Positions 17,243 through 26,517 of a stretch of 41,045 bases of DNA are shown here, one piece after another (the stretch's first letter is position 1; every line of letters begins with the position of its first letter). The stretch is taken from positions 22,644 to 63,688 of the forward strand of contig NZ_NVEC01000025.1 in NCBI RefSeq assembly GCF_002571225.1, written 5' to 3'. This DNA is from Bacillus sp. AFS059628. GTDB lineage: Bacteria; Bacillota; Bacilli; Bacillales; Bacillaceae_G. The notes beneath the pieces are model-generated. The model was not told the DNA's origin. It did no database searches and worked only from the letters and a program-made list of their open reading frames with translations. Position numbers and translations under genes: made by a program.

Positions 17243-19075
17243 TTGAAGGATGTAAATTCTATCTTTATGAGAGAAAAGATTGCTAGTTCTTATCTTTATT
17301 TTATTTCTTTTCTTGGTTTAATTACTATAACTATATCTTTACTTGAAATTAAAATCCCTTCTCATTCAACAATACTAATATTGTTATTAATATTTATGGG
17401 GATTGCAGAGTATTTTCCTGTACGATTTTGGAGAGGAACGAGCTCGCTTGCCTTTCCTATAATTTACGCTATGAGTTGGCAGTTTGGAATCCATATAACT
17501 ATTATTGCTATTGTACTCGTAACGTTAATTATTCACCTGCATCGTCGTTCACCAATACAAAGAATGTTATTTAATAGTACTCAGCATGCGCTTAGTTTGA
17601 TCTTGGCCGAATGGTTTTCAAATAAATGTATGCTCTTATTAATTAACAAGATAGATATGTCAGTTCTATATGAAAATTTAATATCTTTGTTATTATTTTG
17701 CGTGTTTTTTTGTTTTTTCAACAACCGCTTTTACGATTTGTTAATGATACTCCTTCCGCAACCATATTCAATCTATCAGTGGTATAAAAAAACTGTAACT
17801 GTATTTCTTTGCGAAACTTTTGGTTTCTCTTATGCGGCACTGATGCATGTATTAATTAGTACATATAGTGTGGAAGTAAACGAGGTTACAGTACTGTTTT
17901 TCTTTTTTCCACTTGTAGCAGCCTCAATTATTAGTTCTTTTTCTGTACGGATAAGGATGGAGAAGGAACGATTATATGAATTATTTCTTATTACGACCGA
18001 AATTAGTCGAGGACTAACGGGAGGAAACTTGAAGCATATTAAACAAGCACTTAAAGGTTTTTTCGGCATACAAGCATATGTAATATGGACAAAAGATGAT
18101 GGAAACTGGAATATTCTATTAAAAGATGGAAAAGTCCGCTCTAATATTTCTGATCATTCAGAAAACAGCAAGGCGTTTGAGGAACTCTCTAAAAATCTAG
18201 TATTTAATGATTGGAAAATTGGTACGGCTCCTGGAGATGAAATATTTGATAGTGTCATACGCTCACTTGTGTATTTTCCTCTTATTGTAAATCATGAACT
18301 AGTCGGAATGTTTGTTGCAGGAAAAAGTAGAACTGCAGGGTTTTTTCCGGAAGATGTACAGTCGTTAGCTACATTTTCTAACCAATTAGCTAACGTAGTT
18401 AAAACAAGGATATTGATTTCTGAGCAGGAAAAAAGAATGATTTTAGAAGAAAGAAATAGAATCGCACGCGAAATTCATGATGGTATTGCGCAAACATTGG
18501 CCGGGGTGATATTTCAACTAGAATCCGCGCAGAAAAAATACCGTGATAAACCAATAGATATGCAGCAAATAGTAGAGAAAAGCATAAAAGATTTAAGGGG
18601 AAGCCTAGGGGAAGTTCGCTATTCTATTTATGCTTTAAAACCATATCCCACACAACAATTAGGACTTAAGCAGGCGATAGCGAGTAAAATAAAGTCTTTA
18701 AAACAAGAATACGAACTAGATATTACATATCATGAAAGAGGTCATGCACGTGCGCTTAGTTTTTCAAAAGAAAGGGTTATTTTTGATACATTACAAGAGA
18801 GTTTGCAAAACATTGTAAAACATGCAAAAGCAGAAAAGACTGATGTTTTACTTAGCTATCAAAGTGAGCACGTGCTTTTAAGGGTTAAGGATAATGGGGT
18901 TGGTTTCTCATTATTTGAGTCTATGATTAAAACGAAGAATGAGCCACATTATGGTATATTACATATGAATGAACAAGCTGAACAGTTAGGGGCTACTTTA
19001 CAGATTGATAGTTCTGTAGGGAAAGGGACAGAAATTACACTATTAATTCCAGATTCACAAACAAGGGGTGCGTAA
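17243..19075 (+). CDS. membrane sensor histidine kinase (NarL-type, HisKA_3)
   Basis: A 610-residue sensor kinase. About six to seven membrane segments occupy residues 15-235, and a GAF-like domain about 240-385. The HisKA_3 dimerisation domain has phosphoacceptor H412 in REIHDGIAQTLAG, and the HATPase_c domain has DNGVGF and GKGTEITLLIP. It would phosphorylate the response regulator encoded one base downstream. The signal is unknown; a GAF domain after a multi-pass sensor suggests sensing of a membrane or small-molecule cue. The start is a TTG at 17243 supported by AAGGGG six bases upstream; the next ATG at 17267 has no such site. The upstream region holds a possible attenuator. Confidence 0.88.
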   Translation: MKDVNSIFMREKIASSYLYFISFLGLITITISLLEIKIPSHSTILILLLIFMGIAEYFPVRFWRGTSSLAFPIIYAMSWQFGIHITIIAIVLVTLIIHLHRRSPIQRMLFNSTQHALSLILAEWFSNKCMLLLINKIDMSVLYENLISLLLFCVFFCFFNNRFYDLLMILLPQPYSIYQWYKKTVTVFLCETFGFSYAALMHVLISTYSVEVNEVTVLFFFFPLVAASIISSFSVRIRMEKERLYELFLITTEISRGLTGGNLKHIKQALKGFFGIQAYVIWTKDDGNWNILLKDGKVRSNISDHSENSKAFEELSKNLVFNDWKIGTAPGDEIFDSVIRSLVYFPLIVNHELVGMFVAGKSRTAGFFPEDVQSLATFSNQLANVVKTRILISEQEKRMILEERNRIAREIHDGIAQTLAGVIFQLESAQKKYRDKPIDMQQIVEKSIKDLRGSLGEVRYSIYALKPYPTQQLGLKQAIASKIKSLKQEYELDITYHERGHARALSFSKERVIFDTLQESLQNIVKHAKAEKTDVLLSYQSEHVLLRVKDNGVGFSLFESMIKTKNEPHYGILHMNEQAEQLGATLQIDSSVGKGTEITLLIPDSQTRGA

Positions 19076-19076
19076 A

Positions 19077-19718
19077 ATGATTAAAATATTAGTAGTGGAT
19101 GATCATGCTTTTTTACGAGACGCAATTCGGAGCATACTAGAGGATGAATCTGATATGAACGTGGTTGGAGAAGCTAGCTCTGGGGACGGAGTATTGGAAA
19201 AAGTAGAAGAATGCAGACCAGATTGTATTTTGATGGATATTAATCTTCCGGGAAAAAATGGTATTGAAGCTACAGAGTTGGTGAAAAAAAACTATCCGAA
19301 TTGCCGAGTACTTGTGTTTACAATGTATGAGCATGATGAGTATTTAATGGATGCACTTCAGGCTGGTGCTGATGGGTATTTATTGAAAGATTCATCATCG
19401 GAGCAGGTAGTAGCAGCAATTCGGATGTTATATCGAGGCGATTCCGTTATTCATCCGCGTATGACTAAAAAATTAATTACATATCATCAGCAAAAAATGA
19501 AAGTAGAATCAAATGAAAATGAACTGACGGAACGTGAAAAGGAAATTCTCTTTGAATTAGTAAAAGGACTTAGTAATAAAGAAATTGCTGAAGCTCTGTA
19601 TATTAGTGATAAAACAGTTAAAATTCACATCAATAAAATTTTTAAAAAACTAAATGTGAAAAGTCGGTCGCAAGCGGTGATTTATGCAGTTCGAAATCAA
19701 TTGGTTCCGTTGGATTAA
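19077..19718 (+). CDS. NarL/LuxR-family response regulator
   Basis: A 213-residue response regulator. The receiver domain (1-120) has acidic pair D8/D9, phosphoacceptor D54 in LMDINLPG and K near 104. A LuxR-type helix-turn-helix (about 145-210) carries LTEREKEILFELVKGLSNKEIAEALYIS-type sequence. The frame opens at a GTG at 19068, but AAGGGG at 19063-19068 is eight bases before the ATG at 19077, one base after the kinase stop, so the two genes are translationally coupled. Targets are unknown. The large protease gene lies downstream but is separated by a terminator. Confidence 0.92.
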   Translation: MIKILVVDDHAFLRDAIRSILEDESDMNVVGEASSGDGVLEKVEECRPDCILMDINLPGKNGIEATELVKKNYPNCRVLVFTMYEHDEYLMDALQAGADGYLLKDSSSEQVVAAIRMLYRGDSVIHPRMTKKLITYHQQKMKVESNENELTEREKEILFELVKGLSNKEIAEALYISDKTVKIHINKIFKKLNVKSRSQAVIYAVRNQLVPLD

Positions 19719-19731
19719 ATAAGAGATGTTT

Positions 19732-19795
19732 AAAAGAACTATCGTGTTTCTTTATTCTATATTACAAAGAATAAAGAGCAAGATAGTTCTTTTGT
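19732..19795 (+). terminator. intrinsic terminator of the two-component operon
   Basis: A long stem with AAAGAACTATC/GATAGTTCTTT outer arms and TTCTTTATTC/GAATAAAGA inner arms, followed by a short T-run. Confidence 0.75.
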
Positions 19796-19901
19796 ACTAT
19801 GTAGACATAGAATTATTAGAAAAAAGATACGCCTTTTGTTCAATTTTCAGAAAAATCAGAACGTGTAATAATAAATATAGAATTACATTTTAATCCTATT
19901 A

Positions 19902-19942
19902 ATAATTTATTTTATGAAAATCTTTTAGTGAAAATAAATTAT
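19902..19942. repeat. 12-bp perfect inverted repeat upstream of the protease gene
   Basis: ATAATTTATTTT (19902-19913) and AAAATAAATTAT (19931-19942) flank a 17-base loop. It lies in the otherwise gene-poor 19719-20118 region, which also has a possible 18-codon leader ORF at 19971-20027 (ATG after AAAGG). It may be an operator or an mRNA hairpin. Confidence 0.4.
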
Positions 19943-20118
19943 GGGGGCTTCTATAGAAAGGTTAAAGTGAATGATTAGCTCTATGGGGATGGTAGTAGTG
20001 TTGGAAATTCTTAATGTTACAAAATAAAAGTTTAAGATTAATAGAATTTTCAATACTAAATGGGAATTTAAGAATCAATTTGTTTAGAAAAATAATTTTA
20101 GTAATGGGGAGATGCAAT

Positions 20119-23100
20119 ATGAAACGAGGGGAATTTGGGAAAATTCTTATTGGAACGCTAACAGTTGGAATGTTATTGTCTCAAGGAATTCCATATAACG
20201 TATTGGCGGAAGAGGTAAATACATCTAATTTAACTGGGATTGATGATGCAAATGCTGTATTGAAAGGTCTTACAAAGGAACAACGTAATGCTTTGAAAAC
20301 GTTAGATACAAAACCGGGTTTTGTTATTTCACCAGGAATCAATATAGCAAGCCCTAATAATGTGAATGTAATTATAGAATTTAAGCAAGCACCTAGCAAA
20401 ATTGAGGTATTAAAACAAGCGGCTAAAGGAAAAAAGTTAGCTCTTTCAAATGCTGAGCAAAAGGTAGAGGCATCACATAAAGGGTTTAAAGCAGAGCTTG
20501 AAAAGCTTCAAAAAAATAAAGATAAAGGTACAAATTTAAAATCTGTAAAAATAACAAAAGAATATAAGAATGCTTTTAATGGAGTAGCAATGTCGTTACC
20601 AGCCAATATGATTGAAGACTTAGTTCGTACCGGTATTGTTAAGCGTGTATGGGAAGATCGTGAGGTCAAAATTGATTTGCCAAAAGAAACAGCTAAGGCA
20701 GGTATCGAGCCAAAAATGGCAGATAGTGTACCACAAATTGGTGTGGACAAGCTACACGATGAAAAAATAACAGGTAAAGGAATTAAGGTGGGGGTATTGG
20801 ATACAGGCATTGATTATAACCACCCTGATTTAAAAGATGCATATAAAGGATATCGTGCAAAGCAAGGTGAGGATCCAAGCAAAATAGATCCGAACTCCAT
20901 AAAAGGATGGGACTTTGTTAATAATGATGCTGATCCAATGGAAACAACGTATAAGGATTGGCAAAATTCTGGAGGATATCCTGAGATTTATGAGGGAAGT
21001 GCATATTATACATCCCATGGTACTCATGTAGCTGGGACAATTTCTGCAGACAAAAAGAATAATGTAGATTATGCAGTGAAGGGCGTTGCCCCAGATGTAG
21101 ATTTATATTCATACCGCGTATTAGGTCCATATGGAAGTGGACAAACAAGTGGTATTCTTGCTGCAATTGATAAAGCAGTGAAAGACGATATGGATGTTAT
21201 CAATTTATCACTAGGAGCGTCTATTAATGATCCTTTATATCCTACTTCTGTCGCAGTGAATAATGCGATGTTAGCTGGTGTTGTTACAGTAGTAGCAGCT
21301 GGTAATAGTGGTCCGGAAGAAGGTACCATTGGATCACCTAGTGCAGCAGCACTTCCCATTACAGTGGGAGCCAGTGACGCTGCAATGACTATTCCAACGT
21401 TTTCCGCCGATGCAGGTGATGTACATGTAGATAAGATGATGCTACTTGGAAAAAGCTTTACTGATAAGATTGAAGATTTGAAAGGACAATCCTTATCGGT
21501 TATATATGCAGGGCTTGGGAAATTAGGTGATTTTACAGGGAAAGATGTAAAAGGGAAGTTAGTTCTTATCCAACGAGGTGAGATTACATTTGATGAAAAA
21601 ATTAAAAATGCTAAGGATGCAGGCGCAAAGGCAGTAATTGTATATAACAATGTAGATGGGGAAATTACAAGTTATGTTGGGGAAAGTACTTCATCTATTC
21701 CATCGTTCCGCTTAACAAAAGCAGATGGTGAGAAATTACAAGCAAAAGCTGTACAAGGAGATGTATCGTTAGCGTTTGGAGAACTTAGTAATATAAAAAC
21801 AGAGGGAGATCACTTAGCTGATTTCAGTTCCCGTGGTCCCGCAGCGAAAACAGATGATATTAAGCCAGATATTGTAGCACCAGGTGTGTCTATCTTCTCA
21901 ACTGTTCCTGAATATATTAATGATCCAAAGGATGGAGAAAATTATCCGGTAGCGTATGGACGTATGTCAGGTACATCTATGGCAACTCCTCATACTGCAG
22001 GGGTTGCGGCACTGATTTTACAGGAACATCCAAACTATAGTCCATTTGAAGTAAAAGAGGCACTTATGAATACCGCAGTTGATTTAAAAGAAGAGCGTTC
22101 TGTATTTGAGGTGGGATCAGGAAGAATTGATGCATATCGTGCAGTTCATGCAGATACATCTATTGAGGTTATCGATAAAACATCAAACGTTATAGATGAT
22201 GAAGAAGTAGAAATTGAAGAAAAAACAGGTTCTATTGCATTTGGGTATAAAAATCAAATTGAAACTGGGCCTATTAAAGATAGCCGAAAAGTGTTAATTA
22301 AGAACAGCAGTAAAACAGATGGGAAAGAATTTAAATTAGAAGTAGAGTTTTCACCTACAAGTGTAGGTGTGCAAGATGCAGCGAAGAATGGTGTGAAGCT
22401 AAACGTACCAGATTCTATTAAAGTAGCTCCTGGTACATCAGGGGAACTTAGTCCTGAAATTATCATTCCGGAAAACGCTGAATTTGGTAGATATGAGGGT
22501 TATATTCATATTTCAAATAAAAAAAATGAAAAGGAAGTATATCAAGTACCATTTGCGGTTAAATTCACAGAAAAAGGGATTGCGTCTGTGGATTTACTGA
22601 GAGATGCAATGGCAACAGATGCATCTAAATTCCATCCATTTATGGAAAGACCTAGTTCGCCTTTGACATTTAAATTAAATAGTCCTCTTGAAACTATTGA
22701 TGCAGTTGTGAAGGACCGAAAGACAGGGAAGGCATTAGGAGTCGTTGGTACACTTAATGCAAGTAGTCTAACACCAAATGTTGAGTATATGATGTTTTCT
22801 GGTATGGCAGGGTATGTACTTCCATTTACAGGAGATCCAGCTCATCCAATTGGGGATAAACCTGTTATGTTGCCTGATGGAGATTACGAATTGAACTTCG
22901 TTGGATATGATAAAGAAGGGAAATCGTATACAAAAGGCGATAGCATAATCATTGATAATGTAATACCTGAAATGAAATTTAAGGATGTACAACCTGGTAT
23001 ACACGAAGTCAATGATTCCATGTTTAAAGAAGAAGACGGCCAACGTGCATTATGGGTGCATGGTAATATTTATGATTCTACAGTAGATGCATTAAAGGCA

Positions 23101-24360
23101 AAAGGCTTGCAGTATGATCAAAAAGCGAATCAAATTGTATATTATCAAAACTCAGCCTTCCCATCAGGTTGGTTGAATACAATTCAAGCAAATGGTGATT
23201 TTAAATTTGGAGTACTTCCAGAGGAAATAAATGAGCCGTTAAATTTAAAATTATTTGGATATGACCTTGCCACTGCGGGGAATATGGCAACTGGATATAA
23301 AGATTATGTCTTTGTAAAAGAAGGGACAGAATACGCTGTTCCAAGTTATGACAAAGATAAAATAAAATTAGGTGAAAAAATTACGTTAACTTTGAATCTC
23401 AATAATGTAAAACAGCTTATGTCAGGTACATTTGAAATTCCTTATTACAAGCAGCTCTTTAAATTTACAGATGTGAAACCAAATCCAGCACTTACGGAAT
23501 ATGTAAAACAACATGGACTGAATCTTAAATTAGAAGATCCGAAGGTAAGTGAAGAAGGAGCTTGGGAAAATAAGGTGAAAATTGGCGCGTCATTGGAAGG
23601 AAAAGAATTTAAAGGATTAGATGGAGATACACCATTTTTAGATGTTACATTCGAGATGACGAGCGATGAATACTTTAATGATTTAACTGCATTTGGAGTA
23701 GATAAGTTCTCTTATACAAAAGTTGGTGCAACAGAAGGCAATGAGATTCCTGTGTTTAAAGATAAATCTTTTGCTATTGTTTCGAAACATTCAACGGTTA
23801 CAGGATATATTGGTCCGGAAGCTTTCTTGAATGAAGAGGGGTATTTAGGTAAGAAAGACTATACAAAACTAGGAGCAAAAGTGTACGCAGTTGGCAAGGA
23901 TGGAAAGAAATATACAGGAACGATTAATGAAAATGGGCAATTTGAGATTCATAGTGTTCCAGTAAGCGATAAAGAATATGATATTTTCGTAGAAATGCCA
24001 GGTCATTTAAATAGTAAATTAACAACAAAAATAGGGAAGATGCAAGACGGTGAATTAGTGGGACAAAACTTTAGAGCTAACATGGATGATAACCTTGCAG
24101 GTGATGTAAACGGCGATAAAATGGTAGATATTCAAGATGCTAGAATAGCAGCTTTATCGTATGGAAAAGGAAAAGTATCTGTAAAAGATGGAGATATAAA
24201 TCAAGATGGTGTTGTAGATGAAACAGATATTCGTTTTATCGAGAAAAACTTCTTGAAAAAGGGGCCAGAGGCTAAAGAAAATCAGAAACCGAAAGAAAAT
24301 GTAGGGCCAGTGACGTTAGATAAAATCTTACGCTCTATTGGTTTAGAACCAAAAAAGTAA
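20119..24360 (+). CDS. large secreted S8 subtilase (Vpr-like) with cohesin-like and dockerin-like modules
   Basis: A 1413-residue secreted serine protease. A signal peptide (about 1-30, ending near VLAEE) is followed by an I9-type inhibitory propeptide (about 70-185). The S8 catalytic domain has D228 in LDTGID, H300 in SHGTHVAG and S620 in GTSMATPH; a PA domain is inserted between His and Ser (about 440-560). Fn3/beta-sandwich regions follow, then a region near 1095-1235 resembling a cohesin fold and a carboxypeptidase-regulatory-like segment. Last comes a dockerin-like pair of calcium loops: GDVNGDKMVDIQDA from about 1328 and GDINQDGVVDETD. No LPXTG or SLH anchor is present. The frame extends upstream to 20014, but GGGGAG before the ATG at 20119 and the signal peptide fix the start. 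It is related to Vpr of B. subtilis but much longer. Confidence 0.88.
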   Translation: MKRGEFGKILIGTLTVGMLLSQGIPYNVLAEEVNTSNLTGIDDANAVLKGLTKEQRNALKTLDTKPGFVISPGINIASPNNVNVIIEFKQAPSKIEVLKQAAKGKKLALSNAEQKVEASHKGFKAELEKLQKNKDKGTNLKSVKITKEYKNAFNGVAMSLPANMIEDLVRTGIVKRVWEDREVKIDLPKETAKAGIEPKMADSVPQIGVDKLHDEKITGKGIKVGVLDTGIDYNHPDLKDAYKGYRAKQGEDPSKIDPNSIKGWDFVNNDADPMETTYKDWQNSGGYPEIYEGSAYYTSHGTHVAGTISADKKNNVDYAVKGVAPDVDLYSYRVLGPYGSGQTSGILAAIDKAVKDDMDVINLSLGASINDPLYPTSVAVNNAMLAGVVTVVAAGNSGPEEGTIGSPSAAALPITVGASDAAMTIPTFSADAGDVHVDKMMLLGKSFTDKIEDLKGQSLSVIYAGLGKLGDFTGKDVKGKLVLIQRGEITFDEKIKNAKDAGAKAVIVYNNVDGEITSYVGESTSSIPSFRLTKADGEKLQAKAVQGDVSLAFGELSNIKTEGDHLADFSSRGPAAKTDDIKPDIVAPGVSIFSTVPEYINDPKDGENYPVAYGRMSGTSMATPHTAGVAALILQEHPNYSPFEVKEALMNTAVDLKEERSVFEVGSGRIDAYRAVHADTSIEVIDKTSNVIDDEEVEIEEKTGSIAFGYKNQIETGPIKDSRKVLIKNSSKTDGKEFKLEVEFSPTSVGVQDAAKNGVKLNVPDSIKVAPGTSGELSPEIIIPENAEFGRYEGYIHISNKKNEKEVYQVPFAVKFTEKGIASVDLLRDAMATDASKFHPFMERPSSPLTFKLNSPLETIDAVVKDRKTGKALGVVGTLNASSLTPNVEYMMFSGMAGYVLPFTGDPAHPIGDKPVMLPDGDYELNFVGYDKEGKSYTKGDSIIIDNVIPEMKFKDVQPGIHEVNDSMFKEEDGQRALWVHGNIYDSTVDALKAKGLQYDQKANQIVYYQNSAFPSGWLNTIQANGDFKFGVLPEEINEPLNLKLFGYDLATAGNMATGYKDYVFVKEGTEYAVPSYDKDKIKLGEKITLTLNLNNVKQLMSGTFEIPYYKQLFKFTDVKPNPALTEYVKQHGLNLKLEDPKVSEEGAWENKVKIGASLEGKEFKGLDGDTPFLDVTFEMTSDEYFNDLTAFGVDKFSYTKVGATEGNEIPVFKDKSFAIVSKHSTVTGYIGPEAFLNEEGYLGKKDYTKLGAKVYAVGKDGKKYTGTINENGQFEIHSVPVSDKEYDIFVEMPGHLNSKLTTKIGKMQDGELVGQNFRANMDDNLAGDVNGDKMVDIQDARIAALSYGKGKVSVKDGDINQDGVVDETDIRFIEKNFLKKGPEAKENQKPKENVGPVTLDKILRSIGLEPKK

Positions 24361-24432
24361 GTGGACAAACTTCTAGAGTAAATAAAGCAATAAAACAATA
24401 AATATAAAATGAAATGAGATGAGATTGGTTAA

Positions 24433-24478
24433 CAAATAACCGGTAATGATTTACGGTAACATTGCCGGTTATTTTAAA
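24433..24478 (+). terminator. intrinsic terminator after the protease gene
   Basis: AAATAACCGGtAATG pairs with CATTgCCGGTTATTT, followed by TTAAAAG. It isolates the protease gene from the TasA-like gene; the remaining 24479-24624 must hold the latter's promoter (weak TTGGTA-16-TAAAGT near 24493). Confidence 0.7.
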
Positions 24479-24624
24479 AGTAATAGTCATTTTGGTACAT
24501 GAAGTAACTAGTTTAAAGTTAGTTCAATTTGGTTGTGGGACAAGGGAGTTGCTTAAATTATTATTGTTTGTGGGATGAAAATAAGGTTTGTAGTTTGAAC
24601 TTTAAAAATAGGGGGACTTGTGAA

Positions 24625-25224
24625 ATGAGTATTAAGAAAAAAATTGGTATGGGTGTTGTAACTGCAGCACTTGGTTTATCTTTAATTGGTGGGGGAACAT
24701 ATGCGTATTTTAGTGATAAGGAAGTGTCACAAAACACTTTTGCAGCGGGTACTTTAGATTTGAGTGTTAATCCTGAAGTTGTTATTAATGTCGATAATAT
24801 TAAACCAGGTGATGAAATGGAGCGTGGTTTTCAATTAGTAAACAAAGGAACTTTAGCAATAGGAGATGTGAAACTCCTGACAGATTACAGTGTAATCGAT
24901 GCTAAAGGAGATAATGAAAATGCTGATTTTGGTGATCATATCCGTGTTGATTTCTTATGGAATTTGGATAAAAATGAGGTTCCAATTTGGTCTACTACAT
25001 TATCTGAATTAAAGGTAGCTACGCAAAACGGAAGTATTCCGGATCTTGTACAAAAAGGTGTTGTAGACCGAGAAGGAAATGGACTTGCTCCTGGTGATGA
25101 TGATACTTTTTATGTAATTTTCACATTTGTAGATAATGATGCAGAGCAAAATGTATTTCAAGGGGATTCATTAAAATTAAATTGGACTTTCAATTCAATG
25201 CAGACAAAAGGTGAAGAGAAATAA
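24625..25224 (+). CDS. TasA/camelysin (CalY)-like secreted protein
   Basis: A 199-residue secreted protein of the TasA/camelysin family. The signal segment MSIKKKIGMGVVTAALGLSL is followed by GGTYAYFSD and FAAGTLDLSV, the family hallmark just after signal peptidase cleavage. The rest is a beta-rich domain with PGD turns. Relatives form biofilm fibres (TasA, CalY) or are reported as the casein-cleaving surface protein camelysin. They are normally processed by the dedicated peptidase SipW, but no sipW gene lies here. The frame extends to 24529; GGGGG ahead of the ATG at 24625 and the typical MSIKKK start support this choice. It is a single-gene unit with terminators on both sides, directly after a secreted protease gene. 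Confidence 0.88.
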   Translation: MSIKKKIGMGVVTAALGLSLIGGGTYAYFSDKEVSQNTFAAGTLDLSVNPEVVINVDNIKPGDEMERGFQLVNKGTLAIGDVKLLTDYSVIDAKGDNENADFGDHIRVDFLWNLDKNEVPIWSTTLSELKVATQNGSIPDLVQKGVVDREGNGLAPGDDDTFYVIFTFVDNDAEQNVFQGDSLKLNWTFNSMQTKGEEK

Positions 25225-25287
25225 AAATAAATGTTATATACGAGAATCAATTGATGAAGAATTGATAAATAAAAATTTTAATAGTGT

Positions 25288-25319
25288 AAAGGTTGATTTA
25301 GTTAATCAACCTTTTTTTG
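25288..25319 (+). terminator. intrinsic terminator of the TasA-like gene
   Basis: AAGGTTGATT and AATCAACCTT arms with a five-base loop, followed by a run of T. Confidence 0.85.
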
Positions 25320-25389
25320 TTTTTAGATTATTTATAGCAGTACTTCTCACATTTATGTCGAATTAAGAAGATATATAGGAGGGATACAT

Positions 25390-26361
25390 ATGGAAATAGC
25401 GGTAGAACGTGTTTTTACAAAAGAGATTTTAAAAAGAGCGGCGAGTTTGTTTCATGTAACAGTGGAAGAGAAGCCACTTGGAGATTTTGAAAATTATATT
25501 TTTAAGGCGAAGGGTGATCGTGGCGAAGATTACGTATTGCGTTTAACTCACTCTTCTCATCGCTCCAAAAAAGAGGTAGAGGCTGAACTAGATTTTTTAC
25601 GATATGTTGCGGAGAATGGGGCAAAGGTAGCAGGACCTCTTTATTCAACGTCTCGAAATCTCGTAGAAGAAATCGTAGCAGAGGATGGGACTTTCTTTTT
25701 TGCTTCTTTATTTACATATGCAAAAGGTGAGCAAGTAAAAGGAGCGGAATCGCCTTATTGGGGAGACGCTTACTTTGAAGCATGGGGAAAAGCAATTGGC
25801 CAACTGCATCGCCTTACAATGGATTATCCTAAAACAGACTACCGTGATACGTGGGAAGAAGATGAGAGTGGGATTGTTAATGAATTAGAAGATGATCAAG
25901 TGAAAAAGATCGCTGCGGTATTAATGGATGAGATAAAGGCCCTTCCAATTGAAAGAGAAACGTTCGGCCTTATGCATGGTGATATTCATCCAGGTAATTT
26001 TCATTATGATGGTAAAGAGCTAACGATCTTTGATTTTGATGATGCGTCCTATAATTACTTCATTCATGATTTGGCAATGGTCCTTTATTATTCAGTTTTA
26101 TTTACACCGTGGACAGCGGAAGAGAAGACAGACTTTGCTCGTAAACAATTACAAGTATTACGAAAAGGATATGAGTATGAGCACAGACTGGAAAATAGTT
26201 GGTACGAATCGTTACCACTATTTTTACGTTTACGTGATATAGGTTTATACGGCACGCTTCAAAAGAAGTTTAAAGGGAAAGATATGCCAGATAACTTCCG
26301 GAATTTATCAGAAGAGCTATACGAAAGAATTATAAAAAGAGAAGCAATTGTGAATATATAA
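25390..26361 (+). CDS. APH-fold phosphotransferase (YerI-like)
   Basis: A 323-residue protein of the aminoglycoside phosphotransferase / choline kinase / homoserine kinase type II superfamily. The catalytic loop HGDIHPGNFH and the metal-binding IFDFDD motif are intact, and the N-lobe has YVLRLTHSS with the expected lysine region. It would phosphorylate a small-molecule hydroxyl group using ATP. B. subtilis YerI is a similar protein of unknown substrate. TAGGAGG lies seven bases before the ATG. It stands alone and is followed by a terminator, so context does not reveal the substrate. Antibiotic resistance should not be inferred from the fold alone. Confidence 0.85.
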   Translation: MEIAVERVFTKEILKRAASLFHVTVEEKPLGDFENYIFKAKGDRGEDYVLRLTHSSHRSKKEVEAELDFLRYVAENGAKVAGPLYSTSRNLVEEIVAEDGTFFFASLFTYAKGEQVKGAESPYWGDAYFEAWGKAIGQLHRLTMDYPKTDYRDTWEEDESGIVNELEDDQVKKIAAVLMDEIKALPIERETFGLMHGDIHPGNFHYDGKELTIFDFDDASYNYFIHDLAMVLYYSVLFTPWTAEEKTDFARKQLQVLRKGYEYEHRLENSWYESLPLFLRLRDIGLYGTLQKKFKGKDMPDNFRNLSEELYERIIKREAIVNI

Positions 26362-26373
26362 TACATTTTGTTC

Positions 26374-26414
26374 AAAACAAAGTATATAAAATAAATATAT
26401 ACTTTGTTTTTTTA
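26374..26414 (+). terminator. intrinsic terminator
   Basis: AAACAAAGTATAT and ATATACTTTGTTT arms followed by more T; it separates the kinase gene from the symporter gene. Confidence 0.75.
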
Positions 26415-26517
26415 TACAAAAATATGTTTACTTTATTAAAATAATATTGTCCTAGATTCGGTATACACTTATAATTTTATATATATTCTGAATATTCTTT
26501 ATAAAGAAGGAGGGGGA

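Noticed and set aside
21069-21650. 193-codon antisense ORF inside the subtilase gene
   Set aside because: Opposite strand of a clear S8 protease coding region, no ribosome binding site; codon shadow.
25390-26361. Aminoglycoside resistance gene
   Set aside because: APH fold is shared by many metabolic kinases and the protein resembles YerI-type chromosomal proteins; no resistance context.
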